From NCBI GenBank assembly GCA_030035585.1, contig CM057462.1, forward strand, positions 115,129,234-115,193,233: a DNA stretch of 64,000 nt. The letters are read 5' to 3'. Of the stretch, positions 23,351 through 35,170 are shown in pieces. Numbering within the stretch: the stretch's first letter is position 1; each line of letters begins with the position of its first letter. This stretch comes from Dugong dugon (taxonomy: Eukaryota; Chordata; Mammalia; Sirenia; Dugongidae). A model generated the notes under the pieces. The model ran no database searches. It had not been told where the DNA came from and worked only from the letters and a program-made list of their open reading frames with translations. Position numbers and translations under genes: made by a program.

Positions 23351-23515
23351 AGTTCTGCAGTTCAAACTCAACTGCCACTCCACGGGAGAAAGATGTGGCA
23401 GTCTACTTCCCTAAAGATTTACAGCCTTGGAAACTCTATGGGGTAGTTTTCTACTCTGTCTTGTAGGGTCTCTATGAGTCGGAATTGACTAGATGGCAAT
23501 TGGGTTTTTGTTTTT
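23351..23515 (+). mobile_element. AfroSINE, head missing, inside the RTE
   Basis: AACTCTATGGGGTAGTTTTCTACTCTGTC is followed by TAGGGTCTCTATGAGTCGGAAT and GGCAATTGGG, then a T-rich end. It separates RTE sequence AATTAATACAACT from ATTATTCAAATTTATG, which are contiguous at 165-195. The usual GGAGCCCTGG head is absent, so the copy is 5' truncated. Confidence 0.88.
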
Positions 23516-25827
23516 ATTATTCAAATTTATGCAGCAACCACTAACACCAAAAATGATGAAACTGAAGATTTTTACCAACTTCTGCAGTCTGAAACTGATA
23601 AAACATGCAATCAAGATGCCTTGATAATTACTAGTGATTGGAATGCAAAAGTTGGAAACAATGAAGGATCAGTAGTTGGAAAATATGGCCTTGGTGATAG
23701 AAACAACACCAGAGGTTTCGTGGAAGACCTTAGCAAGGCCAATGATTTGTTCACTGGAAATACCTTTTTTCAACAACATAAACAGCAACTATACACGTGG
23801 ACCTCACTGGTTGGAATACACAGAAATCAAGTTGACTACATTTGTGGAAAGAGACAATGGAGAAGGTCAGTATTATCAGTTAGAATAAGGACAGGGACAA
23901 CTGTGGAACAGACCATCAGTTGCTCTTATGCAAGTTCAAGTTGAAGAAACTTAAAACAAGTCCATGAGAGCCAAAGTACAAATTTGAGTATATCCCACCT
24001 GAATTTAGAGACCATCTCAGAAATAGATTTGATACACTGAACACTAATGGCTGAAGACCAAACAAGTTGTGGGATGACATCAAGGACATTATACACAAAG
24101 AAATCAAAAGGTCATTAAAAAGACGAAAGAAAGAAAAGTCCAAAGTGGATGTCAGAAGAGATTGAAACTTCCTCTGGAAAATAGAGTAGCTAAAGTGAAA
24201 GGAAAAAATGATGAAGTAAAACAGAGGAAGAGAAGACTTCCAAAGGTGGATCAAGAGGACAAAATAAAGTATTATAATGACATGCGCAAAAACCTGGAAA
24301 TAGAAAACCAAAAGCGAAAAATATGCTTAGCATTTCTCAGCCTAAAAGAACTGAGGAAAAACCTCAAACCTCAAGCTACAATATTGAAGGATTCTGTGGT
24401 CAAAATGTTGAATGATGCAGGAAGCACCAAAGAAGATGGAAGGAATACATAGAGTCACTGTACCAAAGAGAATTGGTCAACATTTAACCATTTCAGGAGG
24501 AAGTATATGATCGAAAACCAGTGGTACTGAAGTAAGAATTACAAGCTGCACTGAAGGTTTTGACGAAAAATAAGGCTCCAAGTATAGATGGAATACCAAC
24601 TGAAATGTTTCAACAAAGAGATGCAACCCTGGAAGAGCTCACTCGTCTATGCCGAGAAATTTAGAAGTCAGTTACTTGGCAAACCAACTGGAAGATATCC
24701 ATGTTTGTGCCCATTCCTAAGAAGGGTGACTCAATAGAATGTGCAAATTATCAAACAATACCATTAATATCACACTCAAGTAAAATTTTGCTGAACATAA
24801 TTAAAAAACGGTTGCAGCAAAATTCAAGCCAAATTCAGAAGAGGAACGAGGAATATTATTGCTGATGTCAGATGGATCTTGGCTAAAAGCAGAGAATAGT
24901 AGAAAGATGTCTACCTTGTTTTACTGACTATGCAAAGGCATTTGACTGTAATAACAAATTATGGATAACTTTGTGCAAAATGGGAATTCCAGAATACTTA
25001 ATTGTTCTCATGTGGAACCTGTATATAGAACAAGTGGCAGTCTTTCAAAAAGAACAAGGGGATACTGTCAGGCATAAAATCAGGAAAGGTGTGCGTCAGG
25101 GTTGTATCCTTTCATTATACTCACTCAATCTGTATGCTGAGCAAATAATACAAGAAGCTGGACTATACATGAAGAAGAACACAGCATCAAGGTTGGAGGA
25201 AGATTCATAAACAACCTGTGATACCCAGACGACACAACTTTGCTTGCTAAAAGTGAAGAGACTTGAAGCACTTATTGATGAATATCAAACCCTACAGCCT
25301 TCAGTATGGATTATGCCTCAACATAGGGAAAACAAGAATCCTCACAACTGAACCAATAAGCAACATCATGACAAAGGAAGAAAAGATTGAAGTTGTCAAG
25401 AATTTCATTTTACTTGGATCCACAAGCAATGCCAATGAAAGCAGCAGTCAAGAAATCAAACAACATATTGCATTGGACAAATCTGCTACAAAGGATTTCT
25501 TTAAAGTGTTAAAAAGCAAAGAAGTCACTTTGAGGACAAAGGTGTCCTGATACAGACATGGTATTTTTAACTGCCTCATATGCCTCTCAAAGCTTGACAA
25601 CGAATAAGGAAGACCAAAGAAGAATTGATGACTTTGAATTACAGTGTTGGTGAAGAATATTGAATACATCATGGACTGCCAAAAGAATGAACAAATCTGT
25701 CTTGAAGAAGTACAGCCAGAATGCTTCTTAGAAGTGAGTATGGTGAGACTTCATTTCATTTACTTTGGAGGGACCAGTCCCTGGAAAAGGACATCATGCT
25801 TGTTAAAGTAGAGGGTAAGCGAAAAGG

Positions 25828-25832
25828 AAGAC
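25828..25832. repeat. Proviral target-site duplication, left copy
   Basis: AAGAC at 25828-25832 pairs with AACAC at 32393-32397. The unbroken RTE reads AAGACCCTCAAC here, so the right copy has one change. Five bases is normal for an ERVL integration. Confidence 0.8.
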
Positions 25833-26383
25833 TGTCTTAGGCTGGGTTCTCTAGAGAAGCAAAACCAGTAAAATGTATAAATATGTATACAGAGAGAGAT
25901 TTATATCAAGGAAATGGCTCACTAGGTTGTAGGGGCTTGAATGTCCCAAGTCCTTGGGTGAGGATAGTGGCTTCTCCTAATTAACATAGATGCTGGGGCT
26001 GGTGAATCCAAAACCAGCAGATCAGGGAGCAGGGCATTTGCTCATAGGCTGTGAAGATCGACAAATCCCAAGATCGACAGGCAACCCCGCACATAAGCTG
26101 CTAGCTAAAGTTTCAAGAACTGGATGTCAGATGAACAGGAACCATCTGCAGGATCCAGAATGAGCAAAAGCCCCAGAGCCTTGCCTGAAAGCCCACCCAC
26201 ACTCAATGCAGGCCACATACCCAAGGAAACTCCCCTTCAACCAAAATGGCTGCTCACAGCAGATCCCATCATGGGGGTAATCACATATTGAATCTCAACA
26301 GGGAGGTGACCACAACATTACACAACTACCAAAACAATGAGAATCATAGCTAGCCAGGTTGACATACAATCTTAACCATCACA
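25833..26383 (-). repeat. ERVL 3' LTR (MLT2-like)
   Basis: 551 bp from TGTCTTAGGC to ACCATCACA on the plus strand. Read on the minus strand it starts TGTGATGGTTAAGATTGTATG, which resembles MLT2 LTRs. Just outside, on the minus strand, GACAAAGGGTGGAC is a plausible polypurine tract. Confidence 0.88.
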
Positions 26384-26680
26384 GTCCACCCTTTGTCAAC
26401 TTGACACCTCTACACATCTCCTTAAATCATACATAGTCTCTGAATAAAGACAATTATAAAGTCATACTTACACCTAACATGATACAATGAACACACAACC
26501 GAACATGCATTAGCCTTGTTTACATCTTGTATTTTGTAAGTGAAGAAAACAAAGATATTTGATGCACACATATGAAGCAGAAATACTTATAAGAATTACG
26601 GTCTTCGTTTCTGCAACTGATCACATGGCCACAACTGGTATTTAGAACTATCTTCTTCCACCACCCTTTTCATATTACCT

Positions 26681-27160
26681 TTGCCCTCAGCAAGCACCTC
26701 AGCTGGTCATGGTTCGTTGTCTGGTGGGGTGATCCAAACCTTCATTTCTGAATGGTTTGGGCCATTAGTAATCATGTTACATTTCAGTTGCTGTAGTTTT
26801 CCATTGACTTTAACCACAGGGCATGGAAGTACTAACAGACGACCTAAGGGACCTCCTGCATTCCAGACATCCTCTTATTTACCTCCATTATGTAATATGG
26901 ATCCTATTTCTTTTTGGTAATTAGGAACAATTAAACCAGCCAGTATGATAACTCCTTTCTTTGCTTGCTGACCCAGAAGCATAAGGAGCCCAAAGTGACC
27001 AGGTGGCATTCTTAGCTTCCACTTCAATGGAATCAGTGCTGTGTCTCCAGGTGGGAGTGTTCCTGTCTTTGGAACTAAGACCTCTAGACCTGCCGAGCAG
27101 AAGGTCGCGGGGACAGGGAGCAAAAACCTTGCAAGTGGGTCACTAGGGATAATAGTGAGT
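26681..27160 (-). pseudogene. ERVL dUTPase domain, degraded
   Basis: On the minus strand at about 26880-27100 the frame reads SAGLEVLVPKTGTLPPGDTA and, downstream, MPPGHFGLLML, LAGLIVPNYQKEIG and LLHNGGK-like ISILHNGGK. These fit the conserved dUTPase motifs, including the AGLD-like start and the PxxYxGEIG-like block. dUTPases keep dUTP out of newly made DNA. In ERVL the domain is at the pol carboxy end after integrase, which is its place here. Two expected residues differ (D to N in the PNY block, G to K in the EIG block). Downstream to 26681 only remnants remain. Confidence 0.75.
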
Positions 27161-28300
27161 GGTGCCACTCCCATTTCCACCCCTTGATTCCTGGACCCAT
27201 GAATCTTGGCTATGGGAGATACAGCACCATATATTGGATACTGGTTTAGCATATACAGCCTCCTGGAGAACATTACCCCAACCTTGCAAGGTATTGCCAC
27301 CTACCTGGCACTGTAATTGTACCTTTTGAAGGCCATTCCATTGTTCTATCAAGCCAGCTGCTTCAGGATGATGGAGAACATAGTAAGACCAGTGAATTCC
27401 ATGAGAACAGGCCCACTGCCACACTTCATTTGCTGTGAAGTGAGTCCCTTGATCCAAGGCAAAGCTGTGTGGGATACCATGACAGTGGATAAAGCATTCT
27501 GTAAGACCATGGATGGTAGTTCCAGAAGAAACATTGCATGCAGGGAAGGCAAATCTATACCCAGAATAAGTGTGTATTCCAGTAAGAACAAAATGCTGCC
27601 CTTTCCAAGCTGGAAGTGGTCAAATGTAATCAACTTGCCACCAGGTTGCTGGCTAATCACCTCGAGGGATGGTGCCATATCGAGGACTCACTGTTGGTCT
27701 TTGCTGCTGGCAGATTGGGCACTCAGCAGTGGCTGTAGGTGAGTCACCTTGGTAAGTGGAAGCCCATGATGCTGGGCCCATGCATAACCTGCATCCTTGC
27801 CACCATGGCCACTTTATTCATGAGCTCATTGAGCAATGATGGGAGTAGCTGGAGAAAGGGGATGAGTGGTTATCCTACTACTTGATTCTTAAAATTCTCC
27901 TCTGCTGTGGTCACCCTTTGGTGAGCATTCAGATAAGACTCAAATATCTTCACTTCTTTGGCCCATTCAAAGAGGTCTATCCACATACCTCTTCCCTATA
28001 AATCCTTGTCACCAATTTTCCAGTCTTGTTCCTTCAAATTCCCTGGCCTTTCAGCCAAACCATTGGCCATAGCCCATGAATCAGTATACAATTGCACATC
28101 TTCTTCTTCCAAGCCATTTCTCCTTCCAAGCAAAGTGAACAACTAGCTGCACTGCTTGAAGTTCTGCCCATTGGGAGGATTTCCCTTCACTGTTGTCCTT
28201 CAGGGAGGTCCTAGAAAGGGGCTGTAATGCTGCCTTTGTCCACTTTTGAGTAGTGCCTGCATATTACACAGAATCATCTGTAAACCAGGGACGACTTTTC
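27143..28300 (-). pseudogene. ERVL integrase, degraded
   Basis: The integrase catalytic core is visible on the minus strand. TWWQVDYI with its first Asp lies near 27630, followed at once by a TGA stop. The second Asp is in ALDQGTHFTANEVW at about 27420-27460. The Glu follows in HHPEAAGLIEQWNGL at about 27335-27380. This D,D-35-E layout is the integrase signature. Stops and frameshifts elsewhere show it is not functional. RNase H and the zinc-binding part should lie upstream at about 27700-28700 but are too decayed for exact limits. Confidence 0.8.
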
Positions 28301-28699
28301 TCTTCTTCAGTTAACTGATCATAAGGAACTCCCCATGAAGCCAGAAGTGCAGGCTGGGAAATGGAAGGTAATGTGACAGGACAGGAGACCATGGGTATTT
28401 GGGAGACTCCCTCATGCAACTAACTTGTGCCTCTGGGTCCTGCTTGAGCCCAATCTCATATATACCACTTCTATTTAATGATGGAGTTCTGCTGTGCACT
28501 TCCAACTTTATGACTCTGTGGGTCAGACAATACCCAGTTCATGATGGCCACCTCAGGCCACATTGTGACTTGGTGTCCCATGGTTAATAGTTCAGTCTCT
28601 ACTAAGGCCCAGTAACAAATCAAAAGCTGTTTCTCAAAAGGAGAGTAGTTATCTGCAGAGGATGGCAGGGCTTTGTTCCAAAATCCTAAGGGTCTATGC

Positions 28700-29520
28700 T
28701 GTGATTCACCAATAGGAACCTGCCAAAGACTCTACACAGCATCTCTATCTGCCATGAACGCTTCAAGCACCATTGAATTAGCTGGATCATATGGCCCAAG
28801 TGGCAGAGTGGCTTGCATAGCAGGCTGAACCTGTTGCAGAGCCTTCTCTTGTTCTGGGCCCCACTCAAAACTAGCAGCTTTTTGAGTCACTTGATAAATA
28901 GGCCGGAGTAGCACACCCAAATGAGGAATATGTTGCCTCCAAAATCCAAAGAGGCCCACTAGGCATTGTGCCTCCTTTTTAGTTGTGGGAGCAGCAAGAT
29001 GCAATAACTTATCCTTCACTTTAGAAGGAATGTCTCGACATGCCACACACCACTGGACCCCTAGAAATTTCACTGAAGTGGAAGGTGCCTGAATTTTTGT
29101 GGGATTAATCTCCCACCCTCTAGCATGCAAGTGTTTTACCAGTAAGTCCAGAGTCATTGACACTTCTTCCTTACTAGGTCCAATCAGCATAATGTTATCA
29201 ATGTAATGGACCAGTGTGATGTCTTGTGGAAGGGAAAGGCGATCAACGTCCTTCAGACTAAATTATGACATAGAGCTGGAAAGCTGATATTGCTGTGAGG
29301 TAAGACACTGAAGGTGTATTGCTGGCCTTGTCAGCTGAAGGTAAACTGCTTCTGGTGTTCCCTCAAAACCAGAATCAAGAGAAAATCATTTACCAGATCA
29401 ATAGCTGCATACCAGGTACCAGGAGATGTATTAATTTGCTCAAGCAATGAGACTACATCTGGAACAGCAGCTGCAATTGGAGTTGACACCTAGTTAAGTT
29501 TTCAGTAATCCACTGTCATT
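28700..29520 (-). pseudogene. ERVL reverse transcriptase, degraded
   Basis: On the minus strand the palm motif A is WYAAIDLVNDFLL at about 29380-29420, with its catalytic Asp kept. The catalytic box that is normally YIDD reads HYIDNIMLIG (about 29185-29215), so one catalytic Asp is lost. The thumb and connection region follows (28732-29190) with HARGWEINPTKIQ, SVKFLGVQW and WGPEQEKALQQ. A frameshift separates motif A from the upstream part, which carries VMIPTTFPFSSLICPVQK. Confidence 0.88.
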
Positions 29521-30249
29521 CTCCAAGATCCATCTGTTTTTGCACAGGACAAATAAGTGAGCTGAAAGGGAATGTGGTGGGAATCATCACCCCTGCATTC
29601 TTCAAGTCCTTGATGGTGGCATTAATCTCTGTAATGCCTCCAGGAATACAGTACTGCTTTTGGTCTACTATTTTCCTAGGTAGGGGCAGTTCTAATGGCT
29701 TCCACTTGGCTTTTCCTACCATAATAGCCCTTACTCCATTTTTCAGGGATCCAAGGTGGGGTTTCTGCCAGTTTCTGAGTATATCTATTCCAATTAGGCA
29801 TTCTGGAACTGGGGAAATCACTACAGGATGGGTTTGGGGACCCACTGGACCTACTGTGAGATGGACATGAGCTAAGACTACATTAATAACCTGACCTCCA
29901 TATGGCCCCACTCTGACTGGTGAGCCACAGGGACATTTTGGGTCTCTTGGAATTAGTGTCAGTTCAGAGCCAGTATCCAGTAATCCATAAAAAGTCTGAT
30001 TATTTCCTTTCCCCTAATGAACAGTCACTCTAGTAAAAGGCAGTAGATCCCTTTGCGGAAGGCTGGGAGAAAGATTAACAGTATAAGCTTTGGCAGTGTA
30101 TTGGAGTCCTTCCTCAAGGGGACCTGACCTCCCTTTCATTCAAGGGACTGTGGGTCTGTAAACTTGCTGAAGTCTAGGAATTGATTGAGGGGCCATGACT
30201 CTCTATTCTGGCAATTCGAGTTAGACTGCTGTTCACTTTACCTAGAATT
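29516..30249 (-). pseudogene. ERVL protease and start of reverse transcriptase
   Basis: The aspartic protease active site GLLDTGSELTLIP is on the minus strand, with DTGS at 29966-29977. Downstream ECLIGIDILRNW (about 29765-29810) is the protease C-terminal signature. The frame then passes into the RT start, YCIPGGITEINATIKDLKNAG (about 29600-29660). Parts of this stretch are open for up to 131 residues. The upstream limit with gag is not defined. Confidence 0.82.
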
Positions 30250-31854
30250 CATCCGCTTGTACAGATCAAGTAAATATTTAGTAGATTTCCTATCTATTTC
30301 ACTCCTAGGAACTCCAGGACTAAGTAGCCAATGTGATAAATCCATACAAGTCCAACTATTCTGATTACTGCTTTAACTCTGCTGTCCATTATGATAACCA
30401 TGCCCACTTTGTCTTTGTCGATTGAGTGCCGCTACTTGGCCCCTACCACCATGGGCTCCAATCAGCTCCATTGTAGTTAGGTGTCTTAATTCAGTTAGGG
30501 CAGTTCCCACTGTCAAATCTGACTTACATAAAATAGCAATCATATTAGTTTTCAAGGACTGTGTGAAGAAACACAAATTTGTTCCTCACAGCTGTGGTAA
30601 AAGGTGTGTCCTCTGGGCACTCCATGTGTGAGTCTGTGGGTCTAACCTGATAAATCCACTCTAATATGCCAGTTTTCCTAAGCCTTTGGATACCTTCTTC
30701 TACAGTGTACAAAGGCAGGTCTGGTACTTCAACTTGATTTAGTGTAGGTCACCTTGTAATCTATGCTTCAATGACCCAACCAAATAAACTATTAGATCCT
30801 TTCCTAACTTTTCAAGCTGAAACACTGAATGAAGAATTTGTGCTTAGTGAGCCCATATGAATAAACTCAGACTGATCCATCTTTATGTTCCTTGCAACTT
30901 TAGCCCACACACTTAATAGCCATTTCCACACATATTCCCCAGGTGTCTGTTTGTACACATTATAAAACTCAAGCAGTTCTTTTGGAGTGTAGCATAGCTC
31001 CTCCTGGGTTACACTTTGTACTTCACCTTTTGGGGCTCACTAAGACTTAAGTCTCATTATAGGTCTAGAAGCCAAAATCTGTGGGGAAGTGTTTTGAGAA
31101 CACTTCAGTATTGTCTTGTAAAGTATCTGCCTCAGGCAATGTCCCAGGCAAGGACTCAGACAAAGGTGCTTTAGATGCAGCTGCATTAATCTCATTAGAT
31201 GGGAGTGGAGGGGCTTATGTTTCTGTTGGAAGGAGTGATTCAACAGAATTTAGGAACTCAGTGTCTCCAACTTCCTGTTTATCTGCTTATATGTCCCCAT
31301 CCCAGGATTCAGGATCCCATTGCTTCCCAGTCAATGCCCTCACTTTAACTTCAGACACCTCTGGGGGTTGGCTGTTGAGTAGGTGTCATAATTCAGCCAT
31401 TCTTACAATAAAACTTTGGGTTTGGTTTTTGGCAATACCAGCTCTGTTACTACAAGAAACAAGACTTGCTTTCAAGGCACAAGTGGAAACTTTGAGGTCA
31501 TTTATGTGGCGCTTGAGCTTTGACTCTGAAGCCCTGAGCTCATCTCTTTCTTTCACCAGTTTATCTAGCAAAAGTAGGACCAACCAACCAGCTTCCTTAT
31601 ACTTCTCATTATGATAAAATTGTAGAAAGGTATCATACATGCAATCATCCAGAGCCTCGCCTTTCACCAGCACCTGATCTATTGGTGGTGACATTTTGTG
31701 TATTTGAATTGCCACCTCATGCCATGGATTAGCATTGCCCTTTTTATTACTGGAAGCAGAGCCATCAACATATTTAAGACTAACAAATTTGAGAACCCAT
31801 TTAGAAAATTCATCCTTACAATTTTGATTCTCTAGAACCACTCTCCGTACCAAA
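30250..31854 (-). pseudogene. ERVL gag, degraded
   Basis: The amino-terminal part is open on the minus strand at 31386-31854 within a 190-residue frame whose first codons lie in the LTR. It shows FSKWVLKFVSLKYVD, a LEU-rich segment and a KLVKERDEL coiled stretch. The middle and end (30250-31380) have many stops. A piece with LTTMELIGAHGGRGQ at about 30430-30500 may be the gag end. Assignment rests on position between the 5' LTR and the protease. Confidence 0.7.
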
Positions 31855-32392
31855 CTTCTTAGGTTGGGTTCTCTAGAGAAGGAAAACCAGTAAACCATAT
31901 AAATATATAGAGAGAGATTTATATCAAGGAAATTGGTCACACAGTTGTAGAGGCTCAAGTCCCCAGGTCAGGAGAGAGGTTTCTCCTGATTCAAGTAGCC
32001 AAAGGGGCTGGTTAACCCAAGATCTCCAGGTCATGGAGTAGGGCCCTTGCTCATAGGCAGTGAAGATTACCGAATCCCAATACTGGCAGGCAAGACCACA
32101 GGTAAGCTGCTAGTTCAAGCCCCAAGAACTGGAAGTCAGACAAATAGGACCCATCTGCAGGATCCAGAATAAGTAAAAGCCTCAGGTCCCTGCCAGAACT
32201 TCTGCCCACGCTTGATGCAGGCCACATGCCCAAGGGAACTCCCCTTCAACCTACTAGCTGCTTACAGCAGATCTCATCATGGGAGTGATCTCATATCAAA
32301 TCTCAATAGGGAAGTGACCACAACATCACATGACTGCCAAAACGCTGAAAATAATGGCCCAGCCAAGTTGACACACAATCTTAACCATCACA
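31855..32392 (-). repeat. ERVL 5' LTR (MLT2-like)
   Basis: 538 bp, colinear with 25833-26383, ending TTAACCATCACA at 32392. The first bases on the plus strand have changed (CT for TG). Immediately inside, on the minus strand, TTTGGTACGGAGAGTGG is a diverged primer-binding site, probably for tRNA-Leu. Confidence 0.88.
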
Positions 32393-32397
32393 AACAC

Positions 32398-32553
32398 CCT
32401 CAACAAGATGGCTTGACATAGTGACTGCAACAATGGGCTCAAACATAGCAACAGTTGGGAGGATGGCACAGGACCAGGCAGTGTTTCCTTCTGTTGTACA
32501 TAGGGTCGCTATGAGTCAGAACCGAAGGAAGGCACCTAACAACAACAACAAAT
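32398..32553 (+). mobile_element. RTE LINE, 3' end after the ERVL
   Basis: Starts CCTCAACAAGATGGC and ends GGCACCTAACAACAACAAC. It completes the RTE of 23260-25832. Confidence 0.9.
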
Positions 32554-32564
32554 ATTCTTGTGAA

Positions 32565-34590
32565 CATGCACTTTGCAGGTGTACCTTACATCTTTTTTAT
32601 TTGATCCACTCAATAACTCAGTAAATAGGTATCACTATCATCTTTCCGAAGAGGGGAGAACATTTAGACTTCATTAATTTAAGTAACTTCTCCAAATTTA
32701 AAGAAAGAGAAAAATGCAATATTTTATCTTAGTCAAAAAGAGAATGTTATCTTCTTTTTACTAAAAAAAAAAAACAAAGGAAAGGGGGGCAGGTAGGTGA
32801 TAGAAGAGTAAGGTAACACAACTACTGGAAAGTCATACAATATTATCAATTTGTATTTAGATGGTACCTGGGTTCTTTGTACTAACTTCCAATTGCTCCA
32901 ACAAGGGTACATTATGCATGTATATAAAATCAGAAATTGAAAAAAAAAAAAGTAACTCTCACTTTTCAGTGCATTGCTATTCAGATGTTAGAAATATTCA
33001 AGTTGGAGAAATAATTATTAATAACTCCATTATTTAGAAGTACTCTAATTTCATTTAGTGCCCATGTGTTTTCTCTTGGGAAGATGCTTTCTGATTGTAT
33101 TTCTAAGACTTAAGATTTTGAGGTAGTTTTCTTATTTCCTAATATTATAGCTGTTGCTGTTTAAACTTAGTCTACATGAATAATTTAATTGTAGTAATTT
33201 ACTCCTCTGGAATATGGAAAAATCATTTGATTAATTTACTTTTCATTAAATAAAAGCTTTCACTTCACTGGAAGAACATTGGTTATATTTGGAAATATAT
33301 ATGGGTTTTTGCTTTGACAACTGCCATAACTACCATATTCAAAGGCTTGATCATCTACTACTGAATTTGAAAGGGGAAGACCACAAAAAAATTTACAAAC
33401 TCACTACAGAAAGATGTCAACATTTCCCGGAAGAGGTAGATGTGACTGAATAGCTTAAATGCACTGTCATGAAATTCTAGACATATTGAACTTAATGCAA
33501 ACGAATAAACTCATGAATTGAAATGAAGTAACACTTCTTTAAGGGTGCAAATTAAAGAGGAAACATCAGAATAATGAAATCTGCCATTTTTTTCTCCACT
33601 GAGAAAATTCTTTACCAGACTTCAAAAACAGTCCGGGCTCTTCGGAAAACAATGATAGAAAAAAGGTATTTGATGTAGAATGGATATTGCAAACTCTCCC
33701 AAGATGCCTCAGTTAGTATTTTAATAACCTTACAGGAAAACTACTGTAATTAGTTGTATTCATTATACATAATTAAATATTCATTAAATCAGAGTATATA
33801 GTAGAAGAAAAGTGAATTTATTTTCAAAAAATTATGGAGATCAATGTCACTGATTATCCCCATAGATTGGAATAATTCCTTTGCCTGAATATATGTTTGT
33901 GTCAATGAAACTTTCTATTAACTGTACTACTCTGATGTTTTAAGATTGTATGTTTCAAAGACTCAGAAAAATTGCCAAATTATGTTTTGTAATTTTTAAA
34001 ATATTTTGAGAATACAAAAGTAATATGTGCACATTATTGTGTAGTTGTAAACCATAGGAAGTTACAAACAAGGAAATGAAAATCCCCATAATGCCATCAT
34101 TTACGAGTAACAATACTTAATGAGTTGATGCATCTTCTTTCAGTATTTTTTTCTACATATGAAATATAGTGTTAAATAGATTTGGGATACTATGTAGGGT
34201 TTTCATGGGATTAAATGAATGTAATAAAACTTCATATTCAATCACAGTAAAAAGTTTTATTTAAACTTTTTTTCTCCTCATGAATTATTTTTCTTTTTCC
34301 CTAGAATAAATATCTGGAAGTAATTCTAGGGGAGAAAGGATGGAAATACACACATGGGAAGTGGGGTGAGAGACAGTAGTATAGCCTTGTGGTGTCTTCA
34401 CAATCTTTATGCAGCTATGCTCTCTGTCATAGTGAAGTGCTGACTCTGTCTTCCTCTTTTCTTTACTTAGCAGCAATGCATCCTATACCTATATTTTCTA
34501 AGCTTGGTCCATATGACTGCCTGCATTGATATCTCCGTGAGTGCTTCTTCAAATGCAGATACAAAGGTCTATCTGAAGTTCGCTGTGAGA
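32565..34590. other. Unique AT-rich DNA
   Basis: No gene recognised. An A-run lies at about 32764-32773 and another at about 32938-32951. The segment at about 33990-34160 looks like old L1-type 3' UTR sequence, but the family is not secure. Confidence 0.4.
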
Positions 34591-34599
34591 GTGGGATAT

Positions 34600-34782
34600 C
34601 AGTTGTCATCAAGTCGATTCCAACTCACGGTGACCTAATGTGTGTCAGAGTACAATTGTGTTCCATAGGGTTTACAATGGGTAATTTTTCAGAAGCAGAT
34701 CACCAGGCCTTTCTTCCAAGGTTCCTCCAACCTTTCTGTTAGCAGCTGAGTAAATTAACCCTTTGCACCACCTGAGAACTCT
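34600..34782 (-). mobile_element. AfroSINE, diverged
   Basis: On the plus strand it starts TTGTCATCAAGTCGATTCCAACTCACGGTGACC and ends GCACCACCTGAGAACTC, the reversed tail and head of an AfroSINE. Many substitutions are present. Confidence 0.78.
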
Positions 34783-34976
34783 TGAGAGTAGGATAGATAC
34801 ATTGATATGCATTTTCAACAAGTTCTGTGGCTATTCATATGTGACCTAAACTTGAAAACCACTGCTAAAGCAGCTATGACTGTCCTTGATTAATGAGAAG
34901 AGCCTGGAACTTAATTCTTCCTTTCCTTTTTTTATCTCTTTCTCTTTTTAACTGAAAACATGAAATAGTCCATCCA

Positions 34977-35170
34977 GAACTAGGTTTGAATTCCAGCACT
35001 AGCTGTGTGATCTTGAGCAAGCTTGTCTGAATTCTCATCTATCCAGATGAAGAAGAAAATACTGACAATATCTATTTGAATTATCTTTGTAAAAATTAAA
35101 TGAGATAATATATGTCCAACTTCATAGTACAGAACCTAATATGTAAACACTCAACAAATGTTAGCCTCCT
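34977..35170 (+). mobile_element. MIR SINE
   Basis: GAATTCCAGCACTAGCTGTGTGATCTTGAGCAAG is the MIR core, followed by an ATTAAATGAGATAATATATG block and the end ACTCAACAAATGTTAGC. Old and diverged, plus orientation. Confidence 0.85.

Larger units (their letters stand above)
23260..25832 (+). mobile_element. RTE LINE, main part, split by SINE and ERVL
   Basis: The same block order as the copy at 1-2637: endonuclease with IITSDWNAKVGNNEG at 23621-23665, linker, palm with KNKAPSIDGIPTEMFQ near 24565-24610, and KGVRQGCILS near 25084-25113. The catalytic box at 25222-25233 reads YPDD instead of YADD. The element stops at GAAGAC (25832), where a provirus is inserted, and resumes at 32398-32553 to its (CAA)n tail. 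Flanks ATTCATTGTGAA (23248-23259) and ATTCTTGTGAA (32554-32564) are a probable target-site duplication. The frames are broken. Confidence 0.9.
25833..32392 (-). mobile_element. ERVL-type endogenous retrovirus, 6.56 kb, no env
   Basis: A provirus with two LTRs and decayed gag, pro and pol on the minus strand, inserted into an RTE. LTR ends, target-site duplication, protease, reverse transcriptase, integrase and a dUTPase domain can all be seen. The order LTR, gag, pro, RT, integrase, dUTPase, LTR without an envelope gene is that of ERVL elements. Both LTRs open near TCTTAGG(C/T)TGGG and close at TTAACCATCACA. By eye they differ at many positions, which implies an old integration. All frames carry stops or shifts. 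Confidence 0.92.

Noticed and set aside
31081-31614. A 177-residue plus-strand frame
   Set aside because: It is the shadow of the ERVL gag frame on the opposite strand.
25833-32392. Envelope gene between integrase and the 3' LTR
   Set aside because: Only about 300-500 bp lie between the dUTPase and the LTR and no envelope-like frame is present; ERVL elements lack env.
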